A DNA stretch of 33,832 nucleotides. Source: JBJKPP01 sp046706145. Its GTDB lineage: Bacteria > Bacteroidota > Ignavibacteria > Ignavibacteriales > Ignavibacteriaceae. The stretch is taken from assembly GCA_046706145.1 (NCBI GenBank), contig JBJKPP010000262.1:1-33832 (forward strand). The letters are read 5' to 3'. The position numbers and the translations under genes are program-made. Under the pieces are notes generated by a model. It searched no databases. It had not been told where the DNA came from and saw only the letters and a program-made list of their open reading frames with translations. Of this stretch, positions 1 through 8,555 are shown in pieces (within the stretch, counting starts at the first letter, position 1; each line of letters opens with the position of its first letter).

Positions 1-1
1 A

Positions 2-802
2 GACTCAATATTTGCTTCTGCAAGCCCGGATGGAATAGTTGGAGACAATCTAATTGTTGATCATTTGCATCCGAATGTAAAAGGTTATCAACTTATGGGG
101 AAAGCCTTTTACGATTGTATGGAAAAGTATGGATATCTCCCCAAAACAGGAAAAGCTGAAATTCCGTTTGGCGAGCAGGATAGTACTACACGCGCTAATT
201 TTATGTTTACAAAACTCGATTCAATTAAGGGAAATTATGGTATTGCTGTACTGAAAGATAATTGGCCTTATAAAAAAAAGAGCAAAGAAATGTCGAATTT
301 TCAACAAAAGGATTTCGACGATTTATTTCATCCCAAAGACTTTATCGATTCGCTTGCTATGTATCAAATAGAAGGCAAAGTCTCGTGGGCTAATGCACAC
401 TTTATTGGTGCTACTTACTATTTGAGAAAAGATAATATAAAAGAATATTTAAAGTACATGAATGTCCTGATCTATGAGTATCCTGCTCTAAAAGATCTTG
501 ACGGTGCAATTAGATATTTTTATGAAAAACATGAATTAGATCTGGCAGATTATACCCCAAAAAGGGATGGACTCATGGCATTGTATACCGGGCATTTCGA
601 CAATGCCATTAGATACTTGGCCGAAGCTAATAAATCAGACCCAAAGGATCCTACTATCTTATATAATCTCTCTTTGGCCTATTCAAAAAAGAAAGATTTT
701 AAAACAGCCCTTGCGATGATAAATAAATGTTTAATTATAAATCCGAAATACGCGGAAGCGAAGGAGCTAAGACAAAGAATATTAAATCAATTTAAAAAGT
801 AA
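2..802 (+). CDS. SGNH/GDSL-type hydrolase C-terminus with TPR repeats (5' partial)
   Basis: The reading frame is open from base 2, so the gene begins upstream of the window. The first visible codons end in DHLHPN, which matches block V of SGNH/GDSL hydrolases (a D-x-x-H motif holding the catalytic Asp and His, D20 and H23 of the visible part). After this comes a roughly 150-residue region of low recognisability. The last 90 residues look like two TPR units (for example DPTILYNLSLAYSKKKDF and the helix after it). The family cleaves ester or acetyl groups, and a role in deacetylating polysaccharide would suit the neighbouring xylan genes, but that is inference. The Ser nucleophile block is outside the window. 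The TTG at 65 is not a real start, because the catalytic Asp lies upstream of it. The next gene follows after 121 bases. Confidence 0.72.
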   Translation, partial: DSIFASASPDGIVGDNLIVDHLHPNVKGYQLMGKAFYDCMEKYGYLPKTGKAEIPFGEQDSTTRANFMFTKLDSIKGNYGIAVLKDNWPYKKKSKEMSNFQQKDFDDLFHPKDFIDSLAMYQIEGKVSWANAHFIGATYYLRKDNIKEYLKYMNVLIYEYPALKDLDGAIRYFYEKHELDLADYTPKRDGLMALYTGHFDNAIRYLAEANKSDPKDPTILYNLSLAYSKKKDFKTALAMINKCLIINPKYAEAKELRQRILNQFKK

Positions 803-923
803 TTATAATATTAAAACGAATGGATAGTTATTTAACAGCAACCTGTCTCCTTATTATTTGTTGTTAAAAAAGGAAGCAAAAATAATATTTTATCTGAATA
901 ATTCTTATAGTTAGGAGGTCGTA

Positions 924-2648
924 ATGACATTTCTTACTGCTAAATTTGCCTACCTGTCGAGGTTTATAACTGCAGGCAGAAAAGCAGCCTATTTGTTTCT
1001 TTGTATTTTTTATGTTCATAGTATTTTGCTTTGTGCCCAGCCAAAAGTTACACGTTCTGATATTAGTATAAAAGAGCTTGGTGTTATTGGTGTTACTTCT
1101 GTGCGTATTAAGCAGGATCCAACGAATGGTAATATCTATATCCTTCAACGAGATGGTACAGTAAACAGAGTTAATTTTAAGAGAGATACTACCTCGATTA
1201 CTTTAACTCCAGTTTATACAACAAATGATCATGGTTTAATTTCACCTCTGGGAATGGCATTTGGAAAAAACGGTGTACTTTATCTCGCTGGAGATCAGAT
1301 AAGTAATCCGGACAGCGAATACACTGTTGGAATAATAATGAAAGGAATTCCCGACACCATTGGAAGTGAAAATAGGACATGGGAAGTTTTAGCGAAAACC
1401 GTTAGATATCCTTATGGTCATGTTTATGCTCATCAGCTTAGCGGAATCGCAGTTGATCCAAATGGGAAATATATTTATGTAAACTCCGGTGCCCGTACCG
1501 ATCACGGAGAAATGGAAGATGGAATGCGTGGGGTTGGACTTACGGATATTATCTTAAAGCTTCCTGTTGATAGCACAAATATACTTTTGCAGGACGATAG
1601 AAATTGGTTGAGAGAGAATGGTTATTTGATGGCTGATGGTACGAGAAATTCGTACGATCTTGCATTTAATGCAAATGGTGATTTAATAGCTCCGGATAAT
1701 TCCGATGATCGTGATGATCCCGAAGAATTAAATTGGATTCAGGAAGGTCATCATTATGGTTTCCCATGGATTATTGGACTGGATAACACGCCCCAGCAAT
1801 TTTCCTGGTACAATCCTCATAAGGATCCTCTTTTAATGCCGTACGCATGGGGTGGGGGAAATTTGTATGTGACCTACAGTAACGATCCAACCTATCCACC
1901 TAAACCGGATAGCATAGTATTTACTGATCCTATATTAAGCTATGGGCCAGATGCAGATGATTTTCGTGATACAGCAACAGGAAAGATAGAAGATGCCAGC
2001 GAACTTGGTGTTACAATTCCTACTTTTACACCACATCGTTCGGTTGACGGGATTGCTTTTGACAATGATTCCGTTTTAGCTGGAGATTTGAAAGGCGATG
2101 CTTTCGTAGTTTCTTTTTCTAATAACCCAGAAATAGATACTCTTGGTGACATGGGGCAGGATCTTCTGGCTGTAAGCTTGACTAAACACGGTGATACAAC
2201 TTATACAGCACATGTTAACAGGTTAGTATCGGGACTAAATTCTCCACTTAGTGATGCTCTTATAGGAAATAAACTTTTTATTATGGAAACTGGTGAACAG
2301 TATGAGGCTAATCCTTATCCAAAGTTATGGGAAGTAACTCTTCCTGAAGAAGTAACGGCTATAAAACAAAAAGGAAATTCTCCTCTTGATTTTAAGCTAA
2401 ACCAGAATTACCCCAACCCGTTTAATCCAAGCACTATCATCAGTTATCAGCTGGCAGTCCGCAGCCATGTTTTACTAAAAATATATGACATTTTAGGAAG
2501 AGAAGTGACTACTCTCGTTAACAAAGCAGAAACAGCAGGAAATCATAGTATTGAATTTAACGCCGGCAGTCTTGCGAGTGGTATTTATTTCTACTCATTA
2601 ACTGCAGGCAGCTTCCACCAAACGAAGAAACTTATTTTACTTAAATAG
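924..2648 (+). CDS. Secreted glucose/sorbosone dehydrogenase-like beta-propeller with T9SS C-terminal domain
   Basis: The 574-residue protein has an N-terminal hydrophobic export segment at about residues 15-36. A long region then resembles the PQQ-type glucose/sorbosone dehydrogenase propeller, with phrases such as SPLGMAFGKNGVLYLAGD, HQLSGIAVDPNGKYIYVNSG and YDLAFNANGDLIAPDN. About 80 residues at the C-terminus form a type IX secretion sorting domain: NYPNPFNPSTIISYQL, then KIYDILGREV, then GIYFYSL and a basic end. The protein is therefore probably exported and surface-attached or released. The family oxidises sugars or aldoses, or serves as a non-enzymatic propeller; the substrate cannot be read from the sequence. 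The start is supported by AGGAGGT at 913-919, only four bases from the ATG. The GH9 gene begins 9 bases downstream, so the two are probably co-transcribed. Confidence 0.75.
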   Translation: MTFLTAKFAYLSRFITAGRKAAYLFLCIFYVHSILLCAQPKVTRSDISIKELGVIGVTSVRIKQDPTNGNIYILQRDGTVNRVNFKRDTTSITLTPVYTTNDHGLISPLGMAFGKNGVLYLAGDQISNPDSEYTVGIIMKGIPDTIGSENRTWEVLAKTVRYPYGHVYAHQLSGIAVDPNGKYIYVNSGARTDHGEMEDGMRGVGLTDIILKLPVDSTNILLQDDRNWLRENGYLMADGTRNSYDLAFNANGDLIAPDNSDDRDDPEELNWIQEGHHYGFPWIIGLDNTPQQFSWYNPHKDPLLMPYAWGGGNLYVTYSNDPTYPPKPDSIVFTDPILSYGPDADDFRDTATGKIEDASELGVTIPTFTPHRSVDGIAFDNDSVLAGDLKGDAFVVSFSNNPEIDTLGDMGQDLLAVSLTKHGDTTYTAHVNRLVSGLNSPLSDALIGNKLFIMETGEQYEANPYPKLWEVTLPEEVTAIKQKGNSPLDFKLNQNYPNPFNPSTIISYQLAVRSHVLLKIYDILGREVTTLVNKAETAGNHSIEFNAGSLASGIYFYSLTAGSFHQTKKLILLK

Positions 2649-2657
2649 GAGGAAAAA

Positions 2658-5225
2658 ATGCAAAAATTTTCATGGTTACTAAAACACTTTGCATGTTACC
2701 TATCATTTGTTTTTATGTTTATCATTGTTCTCAATATCAATGTTCTTTGTCAAGAATTGAAGTTGAATAAGCTTGGATATTTCGAAGCAAGAGGTCTCAA
2801 TGTATTAGTATTTAGTAACCAATACAACGGATACTTCTTTGATGAAAAAACGGCTGGTATAGAATTAATACATTTCGGAGTACGGACAGCTACAAATGGG
2901 GCAGTGAGATTAAGGGCTACACCGGAGCAATGGGATCTTGTCCCAATGGTTATAGACCGTAAGGTAGATAATAATAATAACAGTATTGAAGTGACTCTTC
3001 AGTACAAAAAATACAACTTTGATTCTAGAGTCGTTGTTACCGCAAAAAATCAGGGAGTGATAATTGATGTTTATCTGGATAAACCTCTACCAAAAGAACT
3101 TGAAGGACATGCAGGTTTTAATCTTGAATTTCTACCCTCTGCTTATTTTGGTAAAACATACCTAATGGATGGAAGACCTGAAATAATCCCGAAATATCCA
3201 GCTGGGCCTATGGTAGTTAAGCCAATTAAGGATAGAATTCCCCAATACTTTGGTCTTTCCACTTTTGACAATAGGGGAAGAAATATTTTTGTGGACCCAC
3301 TGCCGATGGCAACAGGTAAATCACTTGTGCTTGCACCTGAAGATTCGGTTCAAAGAGTTGAAATAAGATCACTTGAGGGGGATCTTATGCTATATGATGG
3401 ACGTAACGTTGCGCAAAATGGATGGTTTGTTGTACGCAGCCTTATTCCATCTCATAAAACAGGTAAAGTGGTTGAATGGTATTTGACAGCAAGTACAATT
3501 AAGAACTGGATACGCAAACCGGTAATAGGTTTTTCACAGGTCGGGTACTATCCTATGCAGGAAAAAGTAGCAGTAATAGAACTTGATAAAAACGATTCTC
3601 CGCTTAAAACAGCTACATTATATCAGGTTATGCCGGACGGAAGCTATAAAGCAAAATATACAGGCGATGTAAAATTATGGGGCCCTTTCCTACGATACAA
3701 CTATGCAAGATTTGATTTTTCGTCCGTTAAAGACAGCGGATTATATGTCATTCAATACGGCAAAGAAAGAACTGATGCATTTCCTATCGATACACGTGTT
3801 TACAATGATGTATGGCATCAGACACTGGATGTTTTTATGCCGGTACAAATGGATCATGTATTTGTAAAAGATGGATACAGAGTCTGGCACGGTGTACCGT
3901 TTCTAGATGACGCGAGGCAAGCGCCACCAAATTTACAATTAATGGACAATAAGAGAATGGGTCCATCAACAGATACGCACTATAAACCAGGAGAACATAT
4001 TTCTGGATTGAATGTAGGTGGGTGGTTCGATGCAGGTGACTTTGATGTAGAGGAAAATTCACAATGCGAGGCAATATCTGCTCTTGCTGATACGTGGGAG
4101 CAATTTAAACCTAAACATGACGAAACTTATGTTAATGAAAAACACCGTTATGTTGGTATTCATGACCCGGACGGTAAACCAGATATACTTCAGCAGATGG
4201 AGCACGGTGTTCTTCTGCAGTTAGCAATGCAGAAAGCATTTGGAAGAGCGATTCCATCAATTGAAATGCCTCATCTCTATCAATATGTTCATCTCGGCGA
4301 CGCTTCAACCATAACGGACAACAAAATCTATGATCCAAAGTTGAAGCCATTTGAAGTTAAAGGAAATTACAGCGGAAAAAACGACGACAGGTGGGCCCTT
4401 ACTACAGATGAACCATGGATGAATTATAATGCAATAGCTTGTCTTGCTAATGCAAGTCGTGCTTTCAAGGGATACAACGATTCGCTTGCAACAGCATGCT
4501 TGACCGCAGCCGAGTAATCATGGAACTGGCAGCAAAAGGATACCTCCAACCCTAGGATTAACAGATTTGCTCAATTATTTGGAGCCGGTATGTCGTCATC
4601 TGCTGCGTTGCAGCTTTTCATTACTACAAAGGATAAAAAATATAAGGATGCATTTCTTAAAGGAATATGGCCGTTGCTTGAAAGATTTCCCGAATATAGT
4701 ATCGAAAATGCACTAATTGCAGTTCCGTACTTTGGTAAGGAATATAAAGAAAAACTTGTACCTTATATAAAGAAACTTAAGATACAAAACGATTCTCTGC
4801 TGGTTAAAAATCCGTACGGTGTTCCCATAGGAACCAGGCATTGGGGCGGTGACGAAGAAGTTGTAAGATGGGCTACAGTTAATTATTACGCACACAAGGC
4901 GTTCCCCAACATCATTGGACCAGAATACACACTCCGGGGGATCGATTATCTTTTTGGATGTCATCCTTATTCTAATCTTTCGTTTGTTGCGGATGTAGGT
5001 ACGCATTCTAAGAAAGTTGTTTACGGACGTACTAGGGCGGACTTTACAAATGTTGCAGGCGCCGTAGTGCCGGGTCTGCTTATGCTGCAGCCCGATTTCC
5101 TTGAGAATAAAGACGACTGGCCGTTTTTCTGGGGTGAAAATGAAGCTGTTATTAACATAGCTGGAGAATATATATTTCTTTCGAATGCTGTAAATAATCT
5201 GGTAAAACAAAATAGTTCAGAGTAA
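2658..5225 (+). pseudogene. GH9-family glycoside hydrolase interrupted by an in-frame TAA
   Basis: A single frame of 856 codons encodes a GH9 enzyme but contains TAA at 4515-4517. The first part (619 codons) has a signal peptide (residues about 8-31), an N-terminal beta-sandwich region and the GH9 motif GGWFDAGDFD, with D458 and D461 as the expected catalytic-base Asp pair. After the stop the same frame continues with SWNWQQKDTSNPR and runs to a C-terminal segment with HPYSNLSFV and WGENEAVINIAGEY, where the catalytic acid Glu is expected. The stop falls in AAE-stop-SWNW, where relatives would have an ordinary residue. One base change from AAA or GAA would produce it. GH9 members cleave beta-1,4-glucans or related hemicellulose. 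An AGGAGG ribosome site sits just before the ATG at 2658. An ATG at 4590 has GGAG five bases upstream, but a separate second half would lack the catalytic DAGD. The lesion could be real decay, a recent mutation or a base-calling error. Confidence 0.8.
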
Positions 5226-5344
5226 AGAATTAGTTTATCAGAAATATTTATATAATACTCCGTTTGACTTTTGATGTATTCTTTTAGTCTTTTGTTTCTA
5301 TTAGAAAGAAATTAAACAGATGATTAATTTTGAGGAGGTAAAAT

Positions 5345-5377
5345 ATGTTTAACTGTATTTTCTTGGGAGAATCTTAA
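5345..5377 (+). other. Ten-codon leader ORF overlapping the xylB start
   Basis: The best ribosome site before the kinase, GAGGAGGT at about 5332-5339, is placed for the ATG at 5345, not for the kinase ATG at 5377. That first ATG opens a ten-codon frame (MFNCIFLGES) whose TAA shares its last A with the kinase ATG (TAATG). The kinase has its own GGGAGA six bases upstream. The arrangement suggests translational coupling through a minicistron. The peptide has no sugar-specific or attenuator-like codon run, so this is a structural observation only. Confidence 0.4.
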
Positions 5378-6897
5378 TGAGTCAAAAATTGCTTCTTGGA
5401 TATGATATAGGAAGTTCTTCAATTAAAGCTTCTTTACTTGATGCCGAAACCGGTGAGTTGGTTGCTTCAGCTACATCACCAGAGCAGGAAATGAAAATCG
5501 ACTCTCCGCAAAAAGGCTGGGCAGAGCAGCATCCTGAAACGTGGTGGCAACATGTTGTATTAGCTACAAAGAAAATGTTGAATGAGATTTCACTACAAAC
5601 GGATAAAGCTGACGCACAATCTTTCGAGATAATAGGGATTGGCATTTCGTATCAAATGCACGGTTTGGTTATGATTGATAAACAGAAAGAAATTATATAT
5701 CCCTCAATTATTTGGTGTGACAGCAGAGCGGTTGAGATTGGAGATAAAGCCTTTTCTGATTTAGGAGAAAAATACTGCCTTAGCAACTTCCTGAATTCTC
5801 CTGGTAACTTCACTGCTTCAAAACTTAAATGGATAAAGGATAACAAACCGGATTTATATTCGAAAATCTTTAAAATAATGTTACCGGGCGATTATATAGC
5901 TATGAAGTTGACGGAGAAAATTACTACAACTATTTCAGGATTAAGTGAGGGAGTCTTCTGGGATTTTAACAAGGGTAATATCTCAGATAAAATAATTAAT
6001 TACTATGGTTTTGATACTAATGTATTGGCTGATGAAGTTCCGACTTTTGGTGTACAGGGTAATTTAACTTTTAAAGCTGCAGCCGAGTTAGGTTTGCGGG
6101 AAGGAATCCCAATTTCTTACAGAGCAGGCGATCAGCCAAATAATGCGTTATCATTAAATGTTTTAAATCCAGGCGAAATTGCTGCAACAGCAGGAACGTC
6201 TGGTGTAATATATGGTGTTACAGACAAGAATGTTTTTGATATGCATAGCCGTGTTAATACGTTTGCTCATGTAAACTATTCTAATCAACATCCAAATAAA
6301 GGTGTTCTACTTTGTATTAATGGTACCGGCATACAGTATAGCTGGATTAAACAAAATATTTTAGATAATAATTATAACTATAACGAAATGAACCAGTTGG
6401 CAATGAATGTGGATATTGGCTCGGACGGATTACTATGTTATCCGTTTGGCAACGGGGCCGAAAGAGTTCTTCAAAATAAGAACGTCAGTTGCCGTTTTAT
6501 AGGGATTGATTTTAATATACATAACAAGGAACATTTAGTACGTGCTGCACAGGAAGGGATTGTATTTTCGTTTAGGTATGGTTTGGATATTATGAAAAGC
6601 ATGGGTTTGGAATTTGATGTTATAAGAGCGGGTAATTCTAATTTGTTCCAAAGTAAGGTTTTCAGAGAAGCGTTTGTAAATATGTGCAATGTTAGTCTTG
6701 AAATTTATAATACCGACGGTTCTCAAGGGGCAGCTAGGGGGGCTGGTATAGGAGTTGGATACTACTCTTCCGATTACGATGCATTTAAAGGCTTAAGAAA
6801 GGTTAATGAACTACAGCCCACAAGGAACTTGGCAGAAAAATATAATTCTGTCTATCAAACTTGGAAAAATATTCTTACAAACATAACAAATGAGTAG
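5377..6897 (+). CDS. xylB: Xylulokinase (FGGY family)
   Basis: The 506-residue protein phosphorylates D-xylulose to xylulose 5-phosphate, feeding the pentose phosphate pathway. It opens with the ATP-site phrase GYDIGSSSIKAS (residues 8-19), keeps the xylulokinase QMHG motif (residues 93-96), has WCDSRA near 113, and carries the FGGY catalytic aspartate in AGDQPNNAL (D252), followed by ATAGTSGV. The length is normal for the family. It is first in a sugar block with xylA, a beta-xylosidase and a symporter, which favours xylulose over ribulose or glycerol. A 10-codon leader ORF overlaps its start. A 52-codon ORF overlaps its stop. Confidence 0.93.
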   Translation: MSQKLLLGYDIGSSSIKASLLDAETGELVASATSPEQEMKIDSPQKGWAEQHPETWWQHVVLATKKMLNEISLQTDKADAQSFEIIGIGISYQMHGLVMIDKQKEIIYPSIIWCDSRAVEIGDKAFSDLGEKYCLSNFLNSPGNFTASKLKWIKDNKPDLYSKIFKIMLPGDYIAMKLTEKITTTISGLSEGVFWDFNKGNISDKIINYYGFDTNVLADEVPTFGVQGNLTFKAAAELGLREGIPISYRAGDQPNNALSLNVLNPGEIAATAGTSGVIYGVTDKNVFDMHSRVNTFAHVNYSNQHPNKGVLLCINGTGIQYSWIKQNILDNNYNYNEMNQLAMNVDIGSDGLLCYPFGNGAERVLQNKNVSCRFIGIDFNIHNKEHLVRAAQEGIVFSFRYGLDIMKSMGLEFDVIRAGNSNLFQSKVFREAFVNMCNVSLEIYNTDGSQGAARGAGIGVGYYSSDYDAFKGLRKVNELQPTRNLAEKYNSVYQTWKNILTNITNE

Positions 6898-7048
6898 TAT
6901 AGTAGTATTTAGCGTTGGCAATGACGCAGATATCTTTACAGATATAATACTTTGCTTAAGATCATTCGTAGATTATGAAGTTATTCAATATTTTGAATTT
7001 CTATTTAATTTTAAACATTTAATGAAATATGAAATGCTAAAAAGTTGA
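6890..7048 (+). CDS. Small ORF of 52 codons overlapping the xylB stop (doubtful)
   Basis: An ATG within the last codons of xylB opens a 52-codon frame that ends inside the TTGACA box of the xylA promoter. The product would be acidic and hydrophobic (it begins MSSIVVFSVGNDADIF). No clear ribosome site precedes it and no family is recognised. In AT-rich sequence a frame of this size can arise by chance. The eight-base overlap with xylB would allow coupled translation if it is real. Confidence 0.2.
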   Translation: MSSIVVFSVGNDADIFTDIILCLRSFVDYEVIQYFEFLFNFKHLMKYEMLKS

Positions 7049-7074
7049 CATTTTAGAGTATAATTTTGTATATT
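7045..7074 (+). promoter_or_regulatory. Sigma-70-like promoter of xylA
   Basis: TTGACA at 7045-7050 is followed after 18 bases by TATATT at 7069-7074, close to the consensus hexamers. A second reading is possible: TAATTTTG at 7061-7068 matches the Bacteroidota -7 pattern TAnnTTTG, but no well-placed -33 partner was seen. The inferred start site would fall at about 7081, inside the first palindrome. Confidence 0.55.
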
Positions 7075-7080
7075 AAATCG

Positions 7081-7098
7081 GTTCAATTTTAATTGAAC
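7081..7098. promoter_or_regulatory. Perfect 18-bp inverted repeat, probable operator
   Basis: GTTCAATT-TT-AATTGAAC is a perfect dyad with 8-base arms. It begins seven bases after the -10-like box, so a bound repressor would cover the transcription start. No regulator gene lies in the window, so the cognate protein is unknown. Confidence 0.5.
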
Positions 7099-7116
7099 TA
7101 ATGATGGGTTTGGCAC

Positions 7117-7128
7117 AATATCGATATT
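7117..7128. promoter_or_regulatory. 12-bp palindrome with central CG, possible second operator
   Basis: AATATCGATATT is a perfect palindrome 18 bases after the first dyad. A CG centre is common in LacI-family operators. It lies in the probable 5' leader of xylA, about 80 bases before the start codon. Confidence 0.3.
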
Positions 7129-7210
7129 TATGCACTTAATTTTAACAGTATTTTGATATAAGAAATATTGTGTGTTTTCTTATAAAATTCTAACAAAATG
7201 AGGCACGAAT

Positions 7211-8530
7211 TTGTTAAATAAATACTTTCCTGACATTAAAAAGCAAATCCCCTTTGAAGGCAAAGATTCTAAAAACCCACTAGCTTTTAAATATTATAAT
7301 AAGCAGCAAAAAGTTGGCAATAAAACCATGGGAGAACATTTTCGTTTTTCCGTGGCTTACTGGCACACGCTAATGAATGTAGGCAGAGATATGTTCGGTG
7401 CCCCGAGTATCTTGAGAGAGTGGCATCAGGCCAAGGATCCTATGGATCGTGCTAAGGCTACATTGGAAGCAGCATTTGAATTTTTTCAGAAATTAGGTGT
7501 GGACTATTATTGTTTTCACGATAGAGACATTGCACCCGAAACTGACAATTTTGCTGAAACATGTAAAAGTTTGGAAGCTATTGTAGAATTAGCAAAAAAA
7601 CTACAAAAAGAAACTGGCGTTAAAGTTTTATGGGGTACAGCTAATTTATTTAGCAATCCTATTTATTCTCAAGGTGCAGGAACTAATCCTGATGCACATG
7701 TAATGGCGAATGCTGCTGCACAGGTCAAAAATGCAATAGATGCAACTCATGAACTTGGCGGAGAAAATTATGTTTTTTGGGGTGGACGTGAAGGTTACGA
7801 AACTTTACTGAATACAAACATCAAAAAAGAACAGGAGCAGATGGCTCGCTTTTTACACATGGCTTTAGATTACAAAAAGAAAATTGGTTTTAACGGGCAA
7901 TTTCTAATTGAGCCTAAACCTTGTGAGCCTACGAAGCATCAGTATGACACGAACGCAGCAACAACGCTGTATTTCTTAAAAGAATATGAACTAATCGATC
8001 ATTTCAAGTTGAACATTGAAGCAAACCATGCAACTCTTGCTGGCAACACCTTTGAGCATGAGCTTGCAGTTGCATCGGCTGCTGGCAGATTGGGCAGCAT
8101 TGATGCAAACAGAGGAGATGTAATGCTTGGGTGGGATACAGATCAATTTCCTACAAACATTTATGATACTACGTTTGCTATGATGGTTGTTCTAAACCAA
8201 GGTGGACTTGGTACAGGAGGATTCAACTTCGATGCAAAAGTAAGACGCAGCTCTGTTGATCCTATAGACCTCTTCCATGCACATATTGGAGGAATGGATA
8301 CATTTGCGAGAGGACTTTTAATAGCGCAAAAAATTATTGAAGATAATGTTTTAGGTGAGTTTATGGATGAAAGGTATAGCAGTTTTAATTCAGGAATTGG
8401 TGCTGATATAATGTCTGGAAAAGTTGGATTGGAAGAACTTGATAAGTGGGTTCGTAGTCAAAGCAACCCAACCTTGAAAAGTGGTCGACAAGAAATGCTT
8501 GAGAATATTGTGAATTCATACATTAGCTAA
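7211..8530 (+). CDS. xylA: Xylose isomerase
   Basis: The enzyme converts D-xylose to D-xylulose. The 439-residue length and N-terminus (NKYFPDIK, then NPLAFKYYN) fit the class II isomerases. The catalytic His/Asp segment is YYCFHDRDIAPE (H103, D106). Metal-binding regions include IEPKPCEPTKHQYD, IEANHATLAG, GSIDANRGD and FDAKVRRSS. The start is TTG at 7211, with TGAGG at 7199-7203 as its ribosome site; no in-frame ATG occurs before codon 40, and the conserved N-terminus would be lost there. An overlapping out-of-frame seven-codon ATG frame starts at 7198. The gene has its own promoter and operator-like sites, and the GH3 gene follows after 25 bases. Confidence 0.96.
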   Translation: MLNKYFPDIKKQIPFEGKDSKNPLAFKYYNKQQKVGNKTMGEHFRFSVAYWHTLMNVGRDMFGAPSILREWHQAKDPMDRAKATLEAAFEFFQKLGVDYYCFHDRDIAPETDNFAETCKSLEAIVELAKKLQKETGVKVLWGTANLFSNPIYSQGAGTNPDAHVMANAAAQVKNAIDATHELGGENYVFWGGREGYETLLNTNIKKEQEQMARFLHMALDYKKKIGFNGQFLIEPKPCEPTKHQYDTNAATTLYFLKEYELIDHFKLNIEANHATLAGNTFEHELAVASAAGRLGSIDANRGDVMLGWDTDQFPTNIYDTTFAMMVVLNQGGLGTGGFNFDAKVRRSSVDPIDLFHAHIGGMDTFARGLLIAQKIIEDNVLGEFMDERYSSFNSGIGADIMSGKVGLEELDKWVRSQSNPTLKSGRQEMLENIVNSYIS

Positions 8531-8555
8531 TTGTTATTCATTTCGGATTCTGAAA

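Noticed and set aside
5264..5290. TTGACT at 5264 as a xylB promoter
   Set aside because: The nearest -10-like box, TAGTCT at 5285, is at only 15 bases and matches poorly; no convincing promoter was found in this gap.
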